36,324 nucleotides of DNA from the NCBI RefSeq assembly GCF_013823285.1, contig NZ_PNLV01000016.1, positions 1-36,324 on the forward strand, given 5' to 3'. Position numbers and translations under genes: made by a program. Within the stretch, counting starts at the first letter, position 1; each line of letters opens with the position of its first letter. Below the pieces are notes generated by a model. The model searched no databases and was not told where the DNA came from. It saw nothing but the letters and a program-made list of their open reading frames with translations. This DNA comes from Brevundimonas sp. (lineage in GTDB: Bacteria > Pseudomonadota > Alphaproteobacteria > Caulobacterales > Caulobacteraceae). Positions 12,300-20,509 of the stretch are shown one piece after another.

Positions 12300-12995
12300 A
12301 TGTTGAGGACGATATCGCTGCTGGCGATAGGGGCAGCCATCATCTCGGGCTGTCTCCCGGCGCCTGTCACTGTGTCGCGCGCTCAATGCCCAGCTTGGCA
12401 GAATATCGACTTTTCCCAGCTTCCTACGCATCTCAACGACGATCCTCATGGCCCGCTGCTGGAAGACATCTGGAAGGGCTGGGCAAACACGGAGAGTGGA
12501 ATCGTATGGGATGCCGACAGCCCAATCTCCGCCGTTCATTTCATAACCTCCCCCGGCGGGCTGACGACCGACCCAGAGGTTCGTGAAATCATCGGCAGGC
12601 GGAGCCGTGCGGGGTGGGAAATCCATGCAAGATCGGCATCCGCTATTCTGCCCCAGCCACCGCAGTGGACCGAATGGCATCGCGTCCGCCTTACCTCTCA
12701 AGGCGAGAGCAAGCTCAACTCAATACTCGACGATCCGTGCTTTTGGGCTGCACCACGCTTCTTGGAAAGCGAAGTCCGCCTTGTGAATGGGCGCGGTGAC
12801 GCCAGACCTGACGGTCCGTCCACCGGGTATGACGTAACAAATGGGGACCGGCGGTGGGGCGGTTGGCACTTCTCGTGGTCGCTCGGGCCTCAGGGCCAGC
12901 TGCGGTCGCTCCTCCTTGCCGAGGCTTTCGGACTGCAAGAGTGGGTTGAGGACGACATCGGGCCAGAGGGCTGGTTCGACTGGCCGAACGGCTGA
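12300..12995 (+). CDS. Orphan lipoprotein of unknown function
   Basis: A 231-residue protein with a lipoprotein signal (hydrophobic 3-16, then ISGC with lipidated Cys18). The mature part is rich in Trp, Pro and Gly (PPQWTEWHRVRL, GGWHFSWSLGPQGQ), with two further Cys. I recognise no family. Codon choice is less GC-biased than in flhA or hmgA (many codons ending in A or T), which suggests a newer arrival. It starts 124 bases after flhA with GGGAG upstream, and its stop is 41 bases from the end of the convergent hmgA. The gap before it shows no clear promoter or terminator. Confidence 0.75.
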   Translation: MLRTISLLAIGAAIISGCLPAPVTVSRAQCPAWQNIDFSQLPTHLNDDPHGPLLEDIWKGWANTESGIVWDADSPISAVHFITSPGGLTTDPEVREIIGRRSRAGWEIHARSASAILPQPPQWTEWHRVRLTSQGESKLNSILDDPCFWAAPRFLESEVRLVNGRGDARPDGPSTGYDVTNGDRRWGGWHFSWSLGPQGQLRSLLLAEAFGLQEWVEDDIGPEGWFDWPNG

Positions 12996-13036
12996 ATTCC
13001 GCAACGGGTCGGCAGCGGTCTCTTCCCCGCCCGGAC

Positions 13037-14350
13037 CTACCCCACCTTCCCCTTCTCGAACCCCGTCCAGACGTCGTCGTAGTCCAGCTGCATGGCCGGG
13101 GTTTCGACGGCCCATGACGTGGGGCGGAAGACCCAGCGGCTTTCGAACATGAAGGCGAGGGTGTTGTCGATCTTGTGGGGCTTGAGGTCGGCCCTGATCG
13201 CCTTGTCATAGGCGGCCTGATCGGGGCCGTGGCCGCTCATGCAGTTGTGCAGGGACGCGCCGCCGGGGGCGAAGCCGCCGCCTTCCTTGGCGTCGTACGC
13301 ACCATGGATCAGGCCCATGAACTCGCTCATGACGTTGCGGTGGAACCACGGCGGGCGGAAGGTGTCCTCGGCCACCATCCAGCGGGGCGGGAAGGTGACG
13401 AAGTCGCAGTTGGCCACGCCGGGCGTGTCCGACGGGCTGGTCAGCACCGTGAAGATGGACGGATCCGGGTGGTCGAAGCTGACCGTGTTGATGGTGTTGA
13501 AGTGGGCCAGGTCGTATTTGTACGGCGCGTGATTGCCGTGCCAGGCGACCACGTCCAGCGGCGAGTGATCCAGCTGCGTCGCCCACAGGCCGCCGAGGAA
13601 TTTCTGGATCATCTGCACCGGGCGGTCCACGTCCTCGAACCAGGCGACCGGGGTCAGGAAGTCGCGGGGATTGGCCAGGCCGTTGGCGCCGATGGGGCCC
13701 AGGTCGGGCAGGCGGAAGGGCTCGCCGTAGTTCTCGCACACATAGCCCCGGGCCCGGCCGTCCGGCAGGTCGACGCGGAAGCGGACGCCGCGCGGGATGA
13801 CCACGATCTCGCCGGGGCGGGCCTCAATGCGGCCCATCTCGGTGAACAGGTCCAGGGTGCCGTCCTGGGGCACGATCAGCAGCTCGCCGTCGGCGTTGTA
13901 GAAGACGCGGTCTTTCATGGACGCGTTGGCGGCGTACAGGTGCACGCCGATGCCGGCGGTGGCCGCCGCGTCGCCGTTGCCCACACAGGTGACCAGCCCG
14001 TCCACCCAGTCGGTGGGGGTCTCGGGCAGGGGCAGGGGGTCCCAGCGCAGGCGGTTGGGCGTCGGCGGCTGTTCGGTGAACGGGCCGGTGCGGATCAGGC
14101 GACCGCCGTCATAAGGGGAATAGGCGCCGTGGTTGGCGCTGGGCCGCAGCCGGTACAGCCACGAGCGGCGGTTGGCGTGGCGCGGGGCGGTGAAGGCCGT
14201 GCCCGACAGCTGTTCGGCGTACAGGCCGAAGGGCGCCTTCTGCGGCGAGTTGCGGCCCTGGGGCAGGGCGCCGGCGACCGTCTCTGTCGCAACATGGTTG
14301 CCGAAGCCGGGCATGTAGCCTTCGGGGGCCCCGGAACGGGTCTGGGTCAT
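13037..14350 (-). CDS. hmgA: Homogentisate 1,2-dioxygenase
   Basis: Opens the ring of homogentisate to maleylacetoacetate with non-haem Fe(II), in tyrosine and phenylalanine breakdown. The 437 residues begin [19 protein letters not shown]; a longer frame adds 20 poorly matching residues. Ligands equivalent to human His335, Glu341 and His371 are visible as His337 and Glu343 in [15 protein letters not shown] and His374 in SGHGPD. The protein matches the family along its whole length. No other gene of the pathway (fahA, maiA, hpd) lies nearby, so it appears to be transcribed alone. Its 5' side faces a 245-base intergenic region shared with a divergent helix-turn-helix gene. Confidence 0.97.
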   Translation of the reverse strand: MTQTRSGAPEGYMPGFGNHVATETVAGALPQGRNSPQKAPFGLYAEQLSGTAFTAPRHANRRSWLYRLRPSANHGAYSPYDGGRLIRTGPFTEQPPTPNRLRWDPLPLPETPTDWVDGLVTCVGNGDAAATAGIGVHLYAANASMKDRVFYNADGELLIVPQDGTLDLFTEMGRIEARPGEIVVIPRGVRFRVDLPDGRARGYVCENYGEPFRLPDLGPIGANGLANPRDFLTPVAWFEDVDRPVQMIQKFLGGLWATQLDHSPLDVVAWHGNHAPYKYDLAHFNTINTVSFDHPDPSIFTVLTSPSDTPGVANCDFVTFPPRWMVAEDTFRPPWFHRNVMSEFMGLIHGAYDAKEGGGFAPGGASLHNCMSGHGPDQAAYDKAIRADLKPHKIDNTLAFMFESRWVFRPTSWAVETPAMQLDYDDVWTGFEKGKVG

Positions 14351-14537
14351 GGCGTTTGTCTCCGGTCGCGTCCGCTCGGGGCGGACGTTCGTGATTGTCC
14401 GCCTTGGCATAGAGCGTTGGGGCGCGCGGCGCCAACCCCCGTCAGAGACCCTGTCTTGTCCACCGGTTACCTTCAGGAGGGGCAGTCAAAGCAGTCCCAT
14501 GCGGCGATGCGTTCACGCAATGATGAGGTTTGGAAAG

Positions 14538-14562
14538 GTGCAAATGCATGCGGAATATGCAC
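14538..14562. promoter_or_regulatory. Inverted repeat upstream of the helix-turn-helix gene
   Basis: GTGCAAAT and ATATGCAC are 8-base arms with one mismatch around a 9-base centre, ending 33 bases before the start of the downstream regulator. The rest of the 245-base hmgA/regulator gap shows no clear promoter. It could be an operator for the adjacent regulator or a chance palindrome. Confidence 0.3.
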
Positions 14563-14595
14563 TTCTGATTGACGGGGCACTGTTCAGGGTAGGGA

Positions 14596-15060
14596 ATGCC
14601 GGTACTGACTGAAGCGCGCATCCGCGAAGACTACTGCCGGGCAGCACCGGCTTTGTTATCAGCGTTAACCGACTATCTCATTGTTTCACGACGACAGGCG
14701 AATGACCTGGACCGGCACCTCGTTTTGCTAATCATAATGCTTCGCAGCGCCATGGCCCGCGGCTTCGCCGATCTGCCGTCCGAGAAGGTCCTGTCCGGTG
14801 ACCTGGACACCCTGCCGACCCTGTGGACCAACATCCGTTCGATCGCCGATTCCACCGGCATCCCGCGTGAAACGGTGCGGCGCAAGGTCAATGATCTGAT
14901 CAAGGATGGGCTGGTGAAGCGCTCGGGCCAGCTTCTGACCATCACGCCCCGCGCCTTTCCCGACAGCCGGTTCGTGGTCGACAAGTTCATTCGCCTGGCC
15001 GCCGTCAGCCATGTGACGGTCGAGAAACTGGTCGAAAACGACGCCCCGCCCGAGGTCTAG
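14596..15060 (+). CDS. Small helix-turn-helix protein, Crp-like C-terminal winged helix
   Basis: Probable DNA-binding regulator of 154 residues. The N-terminal half (1-75) is helical with no cyclic-nucleotide-binding barrel. The second half carries a winged helix, SIADSTGIPRETVRRKVNDL (recognition helix about residues 93-105), then DGLVKRSGQLLTI as the wing, resembling the Crp/Fnr C-terminal domain. The ATG is preceded by AGGGTAGGGA. It is divergent from hmgA and convergent with the response regulator below, with which it shares a CTAG in which each strand reads its own stop. Target and ligand are unknown; regulation of hmgA is possible only by position. Confidence 0.75.
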   Translation: MPVLTEARIREDYCRAAPALLSALTDYLIVSRRQANDLDRHLVLLIIMLRSAMARGFADLPSEKVLSGDLDTLPTLWTNIRSIADSTGIPRETVRRKVNDLIKDGLVKRSGQLLTITPRAFPDSRFVVDKFIRLAAVSHVTVEKLVENDAPPEV

Positions 15061-15413
15061 CCGATGCGGGACTGCAAGGCTTTCGCCACCTCGGAGGACA
15101 GCACCGGTTTGGCGAAGAAGATGCTGTCCTTCACGCCCTGATCCGCCCACTGGCTGGGATCATTGCCGGAAATGTAGATCACGGTGACGTCCGGGTTGAT
15201 CGTCCGGGCGTGACGCGACACGTCGAACCCCGTTTCCTCGGACGACAGATTGAGATCCACCACCAGCCCGCTGAGATCGGCGCCCTCCTCATCGAGGCGC
15301 GCACGGGCGCCGGCCGGATCGCTGGCCATCACCACCTCGAATCCGGCGCGGGTCAGTTCAGCCTCGAGTGTGAACAGCACCAGGGTTTCATCTTCGACCA
15401 CGAGAACACGCAT
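15057..15413 (-). CDS. Single-domain response regulator (receiver only)
   Basis: A 118-residue receiver with all key positions: acidic pair Glu7-Asp8, phospho-acceptor Asp53 (LVVDLNL), YISGND at the Thr/Ser switch position and the conserved Lys in FFAKPV. There is no output domain, so it probably acts by protein contact or as a phosphorelay or sink component. It starts 13 bases after the sensor-like gene 15427-16884 and is probably co-transcribed with it, making a two-gene signalling unit. Its stop overlaps the stop of the convergent helix-turn-helix gene. Confidence 0.88.
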   Translation of the reverse strand: MRVLVVEDETLVLFTLEAELTRAGFEVVMASDPAGARARLDEEGADLSGLVVDLNLSSEETGFDVSRHARTINPDVTVIYISGNDPSQWADQGVKDSIFFAKPVLSSEVAKALQSRIG

Positions 15414-15426
15414 GGGACCCCTCAGT

Positions 15427-16884
15427 TCATGCGACCGCGCCGGACCGGGCCCAGGCGGAATGGGTTAGCGGAAACTCGAAACAAAACGCCGTCGACTTTC
15501 TGTGGCGAAGCACGCGCCAGCGGCCGCCGAAATCATGGCGGACAGCGTGATCGAACAGGCGGTGAGCGAAGTCCCCGCCGTCCTGGTCATAATCACGCGA
15601 CAGGGACGACATCCAGATCAGATGAAGACACCCGGCGCGCTGGTGTGCCCGGATTCGCGGCCATGTCGAACCTGATGCTTCGCCGGTGTTCGATATCTGG
15701 AGCAGTTCATGAAACATCAGACCAAGGGTGATTGCGGCTTTCGGCCCGAGTGTGGCGCCGCCGCCGGAGCCTCCCAACCGTGCAGCCAGGCCACTGCGTT
15801 GCGCGACCGCCTTGAAAAGGCCGGCCAGGGAAACATCGGGGCCTTCGGTGTTCAGCGTCGCGTTCACCGCCCCCAGCGCCGACAATCGCCCCGCGAAATC
15901 AGCCTTGAATTCGTCCAGTGAGGCGGCGTGGCCCGCGCTTTGCTCGGCCAGGGCCAGCACCACCGCGAGGGTGTTGCCCTGACAGTGAGCCAGTTCTTCG
16001 CGGAGGAACTGTTGCACGGTCAGGGCACGCACCTGTTCGGTCACGTCCTGGCTGCGGCAGAAGATGGCCTCAACCTCGCCATCGTCATTGGTCAGCGGCT
16101 GGAGGGTGAGGTCGATGAAGCGATCTTCACCGGTTTCGGGCGTCATGCGAAAGGGCAGGGCGCGGGTCGTGAAGGGCAGCCCGGTCTCGCGGGCCTCATC
16201 GAGCCGGCGCAATACCTCGCGTCCCTTGTCTGACCAGATCATGTCGCGGACCGACCGGCCGAGCAGCTGCGTGTCGCCGCAGGCATGCTTCGCCGCCGGA
16301 TTGACCAGTTCGAACACATGGTCGGGGCCGACCACGAGAGACATCATGTCCGTCGCCTGATCGAACATCTGGCCGAGGCGTCGCCGTTCCGCCCAAACCA
16401 GCGCGCCGTCCTGCCCCGCCGTCTCCGCGACGCCCGTATCCTCGCCGTCGGTGCGCCTCATGGATAGGGCCGCCGTCACCTCGGACGACGTCAGCAGCAG
16501 GCAGGGGCGGCCATCCAGATCGCAGGGACAGGCGCACAGGCGCCACCAGGCTTCACGCGGGGGCTGCCTGATGTCCTTCTGGATGTCGTACCGGAAGATG
16601 GGGGGGCGGATGACGCCCCCCGTCGCCAGCGCCTGCCGGACAGCGTCCAGAATGATGCGGCGGCTGGCCGCCCGCCGGGCGTCCCGGCCCATGAGGCTGT
16701 CGGCCAGGGACTGACCGACCAGGGGGCCCGCCTCGTCAGGATTGGTCGCGTGGAATGCCGCGTTGGCGAACAGGATGGTCTGGTCCGGCGCCAGCAGAAT
16801 TTGGAAATCGGGCGAGGCGTCCAGAACTGCGATGAGTTCAGGCGGCAAAGTATAGCCGGCAGGCGCGGCCGTTGCGGACGTCAC
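15427..16884 (-). CDS. PAS-domain sensor protein with degenerate HWE/HisKA_2-type kinase domain
   Basis: A 485-residue soluble protein. Two PAS-like regions are seen (about 15-135, LLAPDQTILFANAAFH; about 165-285, ending FCRSQDVTEQV), followed by a region aligning with HWE/HisKA_2 kinases. The phospho-acceptor His300 is kept, but the usual HRxKN reads HCQGN. The ATP-site HELxTNAxKYG reads HELLQISNTG from His392, with the N-box Asn missing, and the WxE motif reads WMS. Catalysis is therefore doubtful. The start is GTG with GGAG close by. It is upstream of and probably co-expressed with the receiver 15057-15413. It may be a non-catalytic sensor or a phosphatase; the input signal is unknown. Confidence 0.75.
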   Translation of the reverse strand: MTSATAAPAGYTLPPELIAVLDASPDFQILLAPDQTILFANAAFHATNPDEAGPLVGQSLADSLMGRDARRAASRRIILDAVRQALATGGVIRPPIFRYDIQKDIRQPPREAWWRLCACPCDLDGRPCLLLTSSEVTAALSMRRTDGEDTGVAETAGQDGALVWAERRRLGQMFDQATDMMSLVVGPDHVFELVNPAAKHACGDTQLLGRSVRDMIWSDKGREVLRRLDEARETGLPFTTRALPFRMTPETGEDRFIDLTLQPLTNDDGEVEAIFCRSQDVTEQVRALTVQQFLREELAHCQGNTLAVVLALAEQSAGHAASLDEFKADFAGRLSALGAVNATLNTEGPDVSLAGLFKAVAQRSGLAARLGGSGGGATLGPKAAITLGLMFHELLQISNTGEASGSTWPRIRAHQRAGCLHLIWMSSLSRDYDQDGGDFAHRLFDHAVRHDFGGRWRVLRHRKSTAFCFEFPLTHSAWARSGAVA

Positions 16885-17060
16885 CGTCTCCGCGTCCGGT
16901 GATGACTCGAGACGTTCATTCGGAGATCTTTAATCCAGTTAACCTTGCGCCCACAGTCCATAACGCATGACACCGGTGTCGAAAATCATTCGCAAGGACC
17001 CATTTTGGGTCACAGCCCGACCCGGAAAGCGCTGCTATTTCGATTTTGGTAAGGACTGAT

Positions 17061-17087
17061 CGCGTTATCTGCAATCTGTATAACGCG
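17061..17087. promoter_or_regulatory. Perfect inverted repeat in the sensor/TorF divergent region
   Basis: CGCGTTAT and ATAACGCG are perfect 8-base arms 11 bases apart, directly before a TATATT (17088-17093) that could be a -10 box for the TorF-like gene. A third half-site, ATAACGC, occurs at 16960-16966 in the same AT-rich 258-base gap. This looks like an operator for a dimeric regulator, which cannot be named from sequence. TTTAATCCAGTTAACC at 16929-16944 has two TTAA-type half-sites with the wrong spacing for CtrA. Confidence 0.4.
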
Positions 17088-17142
17088 TATATTTTCTATC
17101 AACTTCCATATTTCACAAGTAGAATGCTGAGTGAGGTTAATT

Positions 17143-17856
17143 TTGACTAAGATGTATTCCGGAGCCGCCTGTATTGCGGCTGGCTCTTTCGTCGTTGCTT
17201 TGGCTTTTTCTTCGACCCAAGCTCAAGCCCAGACGTCTTCCCCCGCCATCGACTGGTCCGGCGAAATTGGCGTCGCGACGGAATATGTCGGGAAAGGCCT
17301 GGGCAAAAGCGACGGTGACCCCAGCATCTTCGCCGGCGTCCAGGCCACCCACGGCGCCTTCTACGCCAAGGTCTGGGTCTCCAGCGCCGACCTGCCCCAA
17401 GGATCGAACGCCGAGATCGTATCGTCGCTCGGCTACAAGACCCGCTGGGCGGGCAACGGGCTGAACTTCTCGGTGATTAACCGCGATCTGCCCGGCACGC
17501 GGTCGGGCATCGACAGCAACTATTTCGAGTTCCAGACGGACGTGTCCCGGCGCCTCGGCCCGGTGAACACCCGGCTGCGCGTCAACTACACGCCCGACGG
17601 ATTCTCGGCCACGGAAGAGGCCTGGTGGATCGAACTGAACGGCTCGGTGACCGTGGCCCAGTCCACCCGCGTCAGCGCCGCCGTGGCCAACCGCATGGCC
17701 GAGAATGGCGCGGACTACAACGCCTGGAATGTGGGCGTGAACCATACCCTGAGAGACAATCTGGCCCTGGACGTGCGCTGGTACGACACCGACGCCCACT
17801 TCCGCGGCGACCGCTACGACGGTCGCCTCGTGGCCGCCCTGACCGCTTCCTTCTGA
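17143..17856 (+). CDS. TorF-family putative outer-membrane protein
   Basis: A 237-residue protein with a signal peptide (MTKMYSG, hydrophobic stretch, then AQAQ before TSSPAID). The mature part is a run of alternating beta strands (VATEYVGKGLGKSDGDPS, FYAKVWVSSADL, NTRLRVNYTP) ending in Phe, as in outer-membrane barrels; GEIGVATEYVGKG near the N-terminus is typical of the TorF/Gcw_chp porin-like family. I chose TTG 17143 because GAGG (17133-17136) sits 6 bases before it and it supplies a positive charge to the signal. GTG 17131 and ATG 17152 are alternatives. It precedes the chemotaxis operon by 53 bases, but no functional link is evident. Confidence 0.8.
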   Translation: MTKMYSGAACIAAGSFVVALAFSSTQAQAQTSSPAIDWSGEIGVATEYVGKGLGKSDGDPSIFAGVQATHGAFYAKVWVSSADLPQGSNAEIVSSLGYKTRWAGNGLNFSVINRDLPGTRSGIDSNYFEFQTDVSRRLGPVNTRLRVNYTPDGFSATEEAWWIELNGSVTVAQSTRVSAAVANRMAENGADYNAWNVGVNHTLRDNLALDVRWYDTDAHFRGDRYDGRLVAALTASF

Positions 17857-17909
17857 AACCCGAGATCTGGCGGCGCCCCCGCTCCAAGACCCTCTGAAAG
17901 GCAGTTCCC

Positions 17910-19859
17910 GTGAACATGAACAATATCAAGATCGGTCAAAAGCTGGCCTTGGCCTTCGCGGCGGTGGTGCTCGTCATCGCGGCCATGGGTACGGCAGTTT
18001 TTCTGAATGTCCTGGACATCGAAAACGCGCGCCAGGAATACAGCACCGCCAGTCAGGGCATCCGAACCACCCAGGAAGCGCAGTTTTTCCTGGCCCGCCA
18101 AGAGAACGCCTATCGCGGCTATCTGGTGTCTGGCGATCCCTACTACATTGAACGCCTGGACACGCACCGGGGGGTTTTCAAGGAAAAGCTCGACGCGCTT
18201 CGAGTTGAGGGTGCTGGTCATCCCGAAGTGCTTGAGCAGGTGGACCAGATCGAGGCCGCCGCGGATGCCTGGTACGTCAATGTGGTCGAGGTTGGCCGTG
18301 CATTGGCAGCGGACCCGGCGACGCGGGCGCAGGCAATCGCCATGGTGGGCCGGGAAGGTGTGGCCGATACATACATCAGCCCTGCCGAAGACGGCATGGA
18401 CGTCCTCATTGAGGCCGAAGAAGCCATTCTGGCGAGCGCCCGCGATCACCAGACCCAGGCCGGCAACATGGCCAACACCGTGCTGATCGGCGGCATATCT
18501 CTGGCGGCCCTGATCGCGGCGGGCCTGGGTCTGCTGATGACCCGCACCATCGCCAAGCCGGTGGTGAACATGACCGCCGTCATGCGCAAGCTGGCCGGCG
18601 GCGACAAGACCGTCGAGGTGCCGGGCGCCGGCCGCAAGGACGAGATCGGTGACATGTCCGCCGCCGTCCTGGCCTTCAAGGACGCCGCCATCGCCAATGA
18701 CCGCCTGGAAGGCGAGGCCGCCGACCAGCGCCGCATGACCGAGACCGAGCGGGCCCGGGCCGAGGCCGAGCGCGCCGAGGCCGCCCGCCAGCAGGCCGCC
18801 GTGGTCGACGCGCTGGCCGAAGGTCTGGAGCAACTGAGCAAGGGCAACCTGACCTATCGCCTGACCCAGACCTTCCCCGAGGACTATCTGAAGCTGCAGA
18901 GCGACTTCAACGCGGCCATGGGCCAGCTGAAGGACGCCATGACCACCGTGGTCAACAACGTGGCCGCCATCCGCTCCGGCGCCGGCGAAATCAGCCAGGC
19001 CTCTGACGACCTGTCGCGCCGCACCGAGCAGCAGGCCGCCAGCCTGGAAGAGACCGCCGCCGCCCTGGACCAGATCACCGCCACGGTCCGCAAGACCGCC
19101 TCGGGCGCCAAGCAGTGCTCCGACGTGGTGCTGGCCGCCCGCGGCGACGCCGAGAAGAGCGGCGAGATCGTCCGCGACGCCGTGGGCGCCATGAGCGCCA
19201 TCGAACAGTCCTCGACCCAGATCAGCCAGATCATCGGCGTGATCGACGAGATCGCCTTCCAGACCAACCTGCTGGCTCTGAACGCCGGCGTCGAGGCGGC
19301 GCGGGCCGGCGACGCGGGTCGCGGCTTCGCGGTGGTGGCGTCCGAAGTGCGGGCCCTGGCCCAGCGCTCGGCCGACGCGGCCAAGGAGATCAAGACCCTG
19401 ATCTCGTCGTCGGGCACCCAGGTGGGCGCCGGCGTCAATCTGGTCGGTCAGACCGGCGAGGCCCTGAACCGGATCGTGGAGCGTGTCGCCGAGATTGACG
19501 GCCTGATCACCGAGATCTCCGCCTCCGCCCAGGAGCAGGCTACCGGCCTTCAGCAGGTCAACACCGCCGTCAACCAGATGGATCAGGTGACCCAGCAGAA
19601 CGCCGCCATGGTCGAGGAATCCACCGCCGCCAGCCACTCCCTGGCCCAGGAAGCGGACGCCCTGGACCAGTCGGTCTCGCGATTCCAGATCGAGGAGCAG
19701 GGCCGCAGGGCTTCCACTCCGGCGCCGGCCCCGCACAAGCCCGCGGCCAAGCCTTCCGCCGTCCAGCGCACCGTCACGGCCCTGAAGGCCATGGGCGCCG
19801 GCGGCGCGGCCCGCAAGCTCGAGACCGTGGCCGCCGAAGACGGCTGGGAGGAATTCTGA
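17910..19859 (+). CDS. Methyl-accepting chemotaxis protein with CHASE3-like sensor and CheR-docking tail
   Basis: Transmembrane chemoreceptor, 649 residues. TM1 is at about 13-34; a periplasmic CHASE3-type helical domain (about 40-175, FLARQENAYRGYLVSGD) precedes TM2 (about 189-212), HAMP (about 213-265), a second HAMP-like segment with KGNLTYRL (about 310-345) and the signalling domain, whose tip is EIAFQTNLLALNAGVEAARA (about 446-465). It ends DGWEEF, resembling the aromatic pentapeptide tail (NWETF in E. coli Tsr/Tar) that docks CheR and CheB. The start is GTG with AAAGG upstream; ATG 17916 is an alternative. It leads the che operon and overlaps the STAS gene by one base, like mcpA in Caulobacter. 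Confidence 0.94.
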   Translation: MNMNNIKIGQKLALAFAAVVLVIAAMGTAVFLNVLDIENARQEYSTASQGIRTTQEAQFFLARQENAYRGYLVSGDPYYIERLDTHRGVFKEKLDALRVEGAGHPEVLEQVDQIEAAADAWYVNVVEVGRALAADPATRAQAIAMVGREGVADTYISPAEDGMDVLIEAEEAILASARDHQTQAGNMANTVLIGGISLAALIAAGLGLLMTRTIAKPVVNMTAVMRKLAGGDKTVEVPGAGRKDEIGDMSAAVLAFKDAAIANDRLEGEAADQRRMTETERARAEAERAEAARQQAAVVDALAEGLEQLSKGNLTYRLTQTFPEDYLKLQSDFNAAMGQLKDAMTTVVNNVAAIRSGAGEISQASDDLSRRTEQQAASLEETAAALDQITATVRKTASGAKQCSDVVLAARGDAEKSGEIVRDAVGAMSAIEQSSTQISQIIGVIDEIAFQTNLLALNAGVEAARAGDAGRGFAVVASEVRALAQRSADAAKEIKTLISSSGTQVGAGVNLVGQTGEALNRIVERVAEIDGLITEISASAQEQATGLQQVNTAVNQMDQVTQQNAAMVEESTAASHSLAQEADALDQSVSRFQIEEQGRRASTPAPAPHKPAAKPSAVQRTVTALKAMGAGGAARKLETVAAEDGWEEF

Positions 19860-20137
19860 TGACGGCCGTGCGCCTGCCGGCGGTGCTGGATATCCGCGCC
19901 GCCGGAACGCTCCGGGATGACCTGCTGGCCCTGCGCGGGTCGGACGTCATCCTGGATGGCGGCGAGGTGGAGCGGATCGGCGGCCTGTGTCTGCAGGTGC
20001 TGATCAGCGCGAAGAAGACCTGGGTCATGGACGGAAAGGCGCTGACTTTGGCGCCCCTCTCCGAGGCCCTGACCGAACAGCTTGCGGCCTATGGCTGCGC
20101 GGACCTGAACACTGATCTCGTTGGGGCGACAGGATGA
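19859..20137 (+). CDS. STAS-domain protein of the chemotaxis operon (CheX position)
   Basis: A 92-residue STAS domain: VLDIRAAGTLRDDLLALRG, then a strand-helix with VERIGGLCLQVLISAKKTW. The Ser that SpoIIAA-type STAS proteins use for phosphorylation (DSSG) is replaced (RIGG), so it is probably a structural or binding module. It occupies the place of cheX in the Caulobacter operon. It overlaps mcp by one base and cheY by four, implying coupled translation. Its role in chemotaxis is inferred only from position. Confidence 0.82.
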   Translation: MTAVRLPAVLDIRAAGTLRDDLLALRGSDVILDGGEVERIGGLCLQVLISAKKTWVMDGKALTLAPLSEALTEQLAAYGCADLNTDLVGATG

Positions 20138-20496
20138 AGACCGTATTGACCGTCGATGACTCGCGCACCATGCGCGACATGCTGATGATGGCTCTGAAGG
20201 ACGCCGGCTATAACGTCATTCAGGCCGAGGACGGCGTGCACGGGCTGGAGACCCTGAAGGCGCATGGCGCCGACGTGGTCATCACCGACATCAACATGCC
20301 GCGCATGGATGGTTTCGGCTTCATCGAGGGCATGCGCGCCGATCCCGACTATCGGGGCACGCCCGTCCTGGTGCTGACCACCGAAAGCGACGCCGCCAAG
20401 AAACAGCGCGCCCGTGATGCGGGGGCGACCGGCTGGATCGTCAAGCCGTTCGATCCCGTCAAGCTGGTGGACGCGGTTCGCCGGGTCGCGGCCTGA
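20134..20496 (+). CDS. cheY: Chemotaxis response regulator CheY (first copy)
   Basis: A 120-residue receiver that carries phosphoryl groups from CheA to the flagellar switch. It has the acidic pair in TVDDSRTMR, the phospho-acceptor in VVITDINMPRMDGFGF, the switch Thr in LVLTTESD and the conserved Lys in WIVKPFDP. There is no output domain. The 4-base ATGA overlap with the STAS gene and a 13-base gap to cheA place it in the operon where Caulobacter has cheYI. This is the most complete CheY of the three receivers in the operon. Confidence 0.95.
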   Translation: MKTVLTVDDSRTMRDMLMMALKDAGYNVIQAEDGVHGLETLKAHGADVVITDINMPRMDGFGFIEGMRADPDYRGTPVLVLTTESDAAKKQRARDAGATGWIVKPFDPVKLVDAVRRVAA

Positions 20497-20509
20497 GCGG
20501 GAGCACCAC

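Noticed and set aside
16929..16944. TTTAATCCAGTTAACC as a CtrA site ahead of the sensor gene
   Set aside because: The two TTAA half-sites are 5 bases apart rather than the 7 needed by CtrA.
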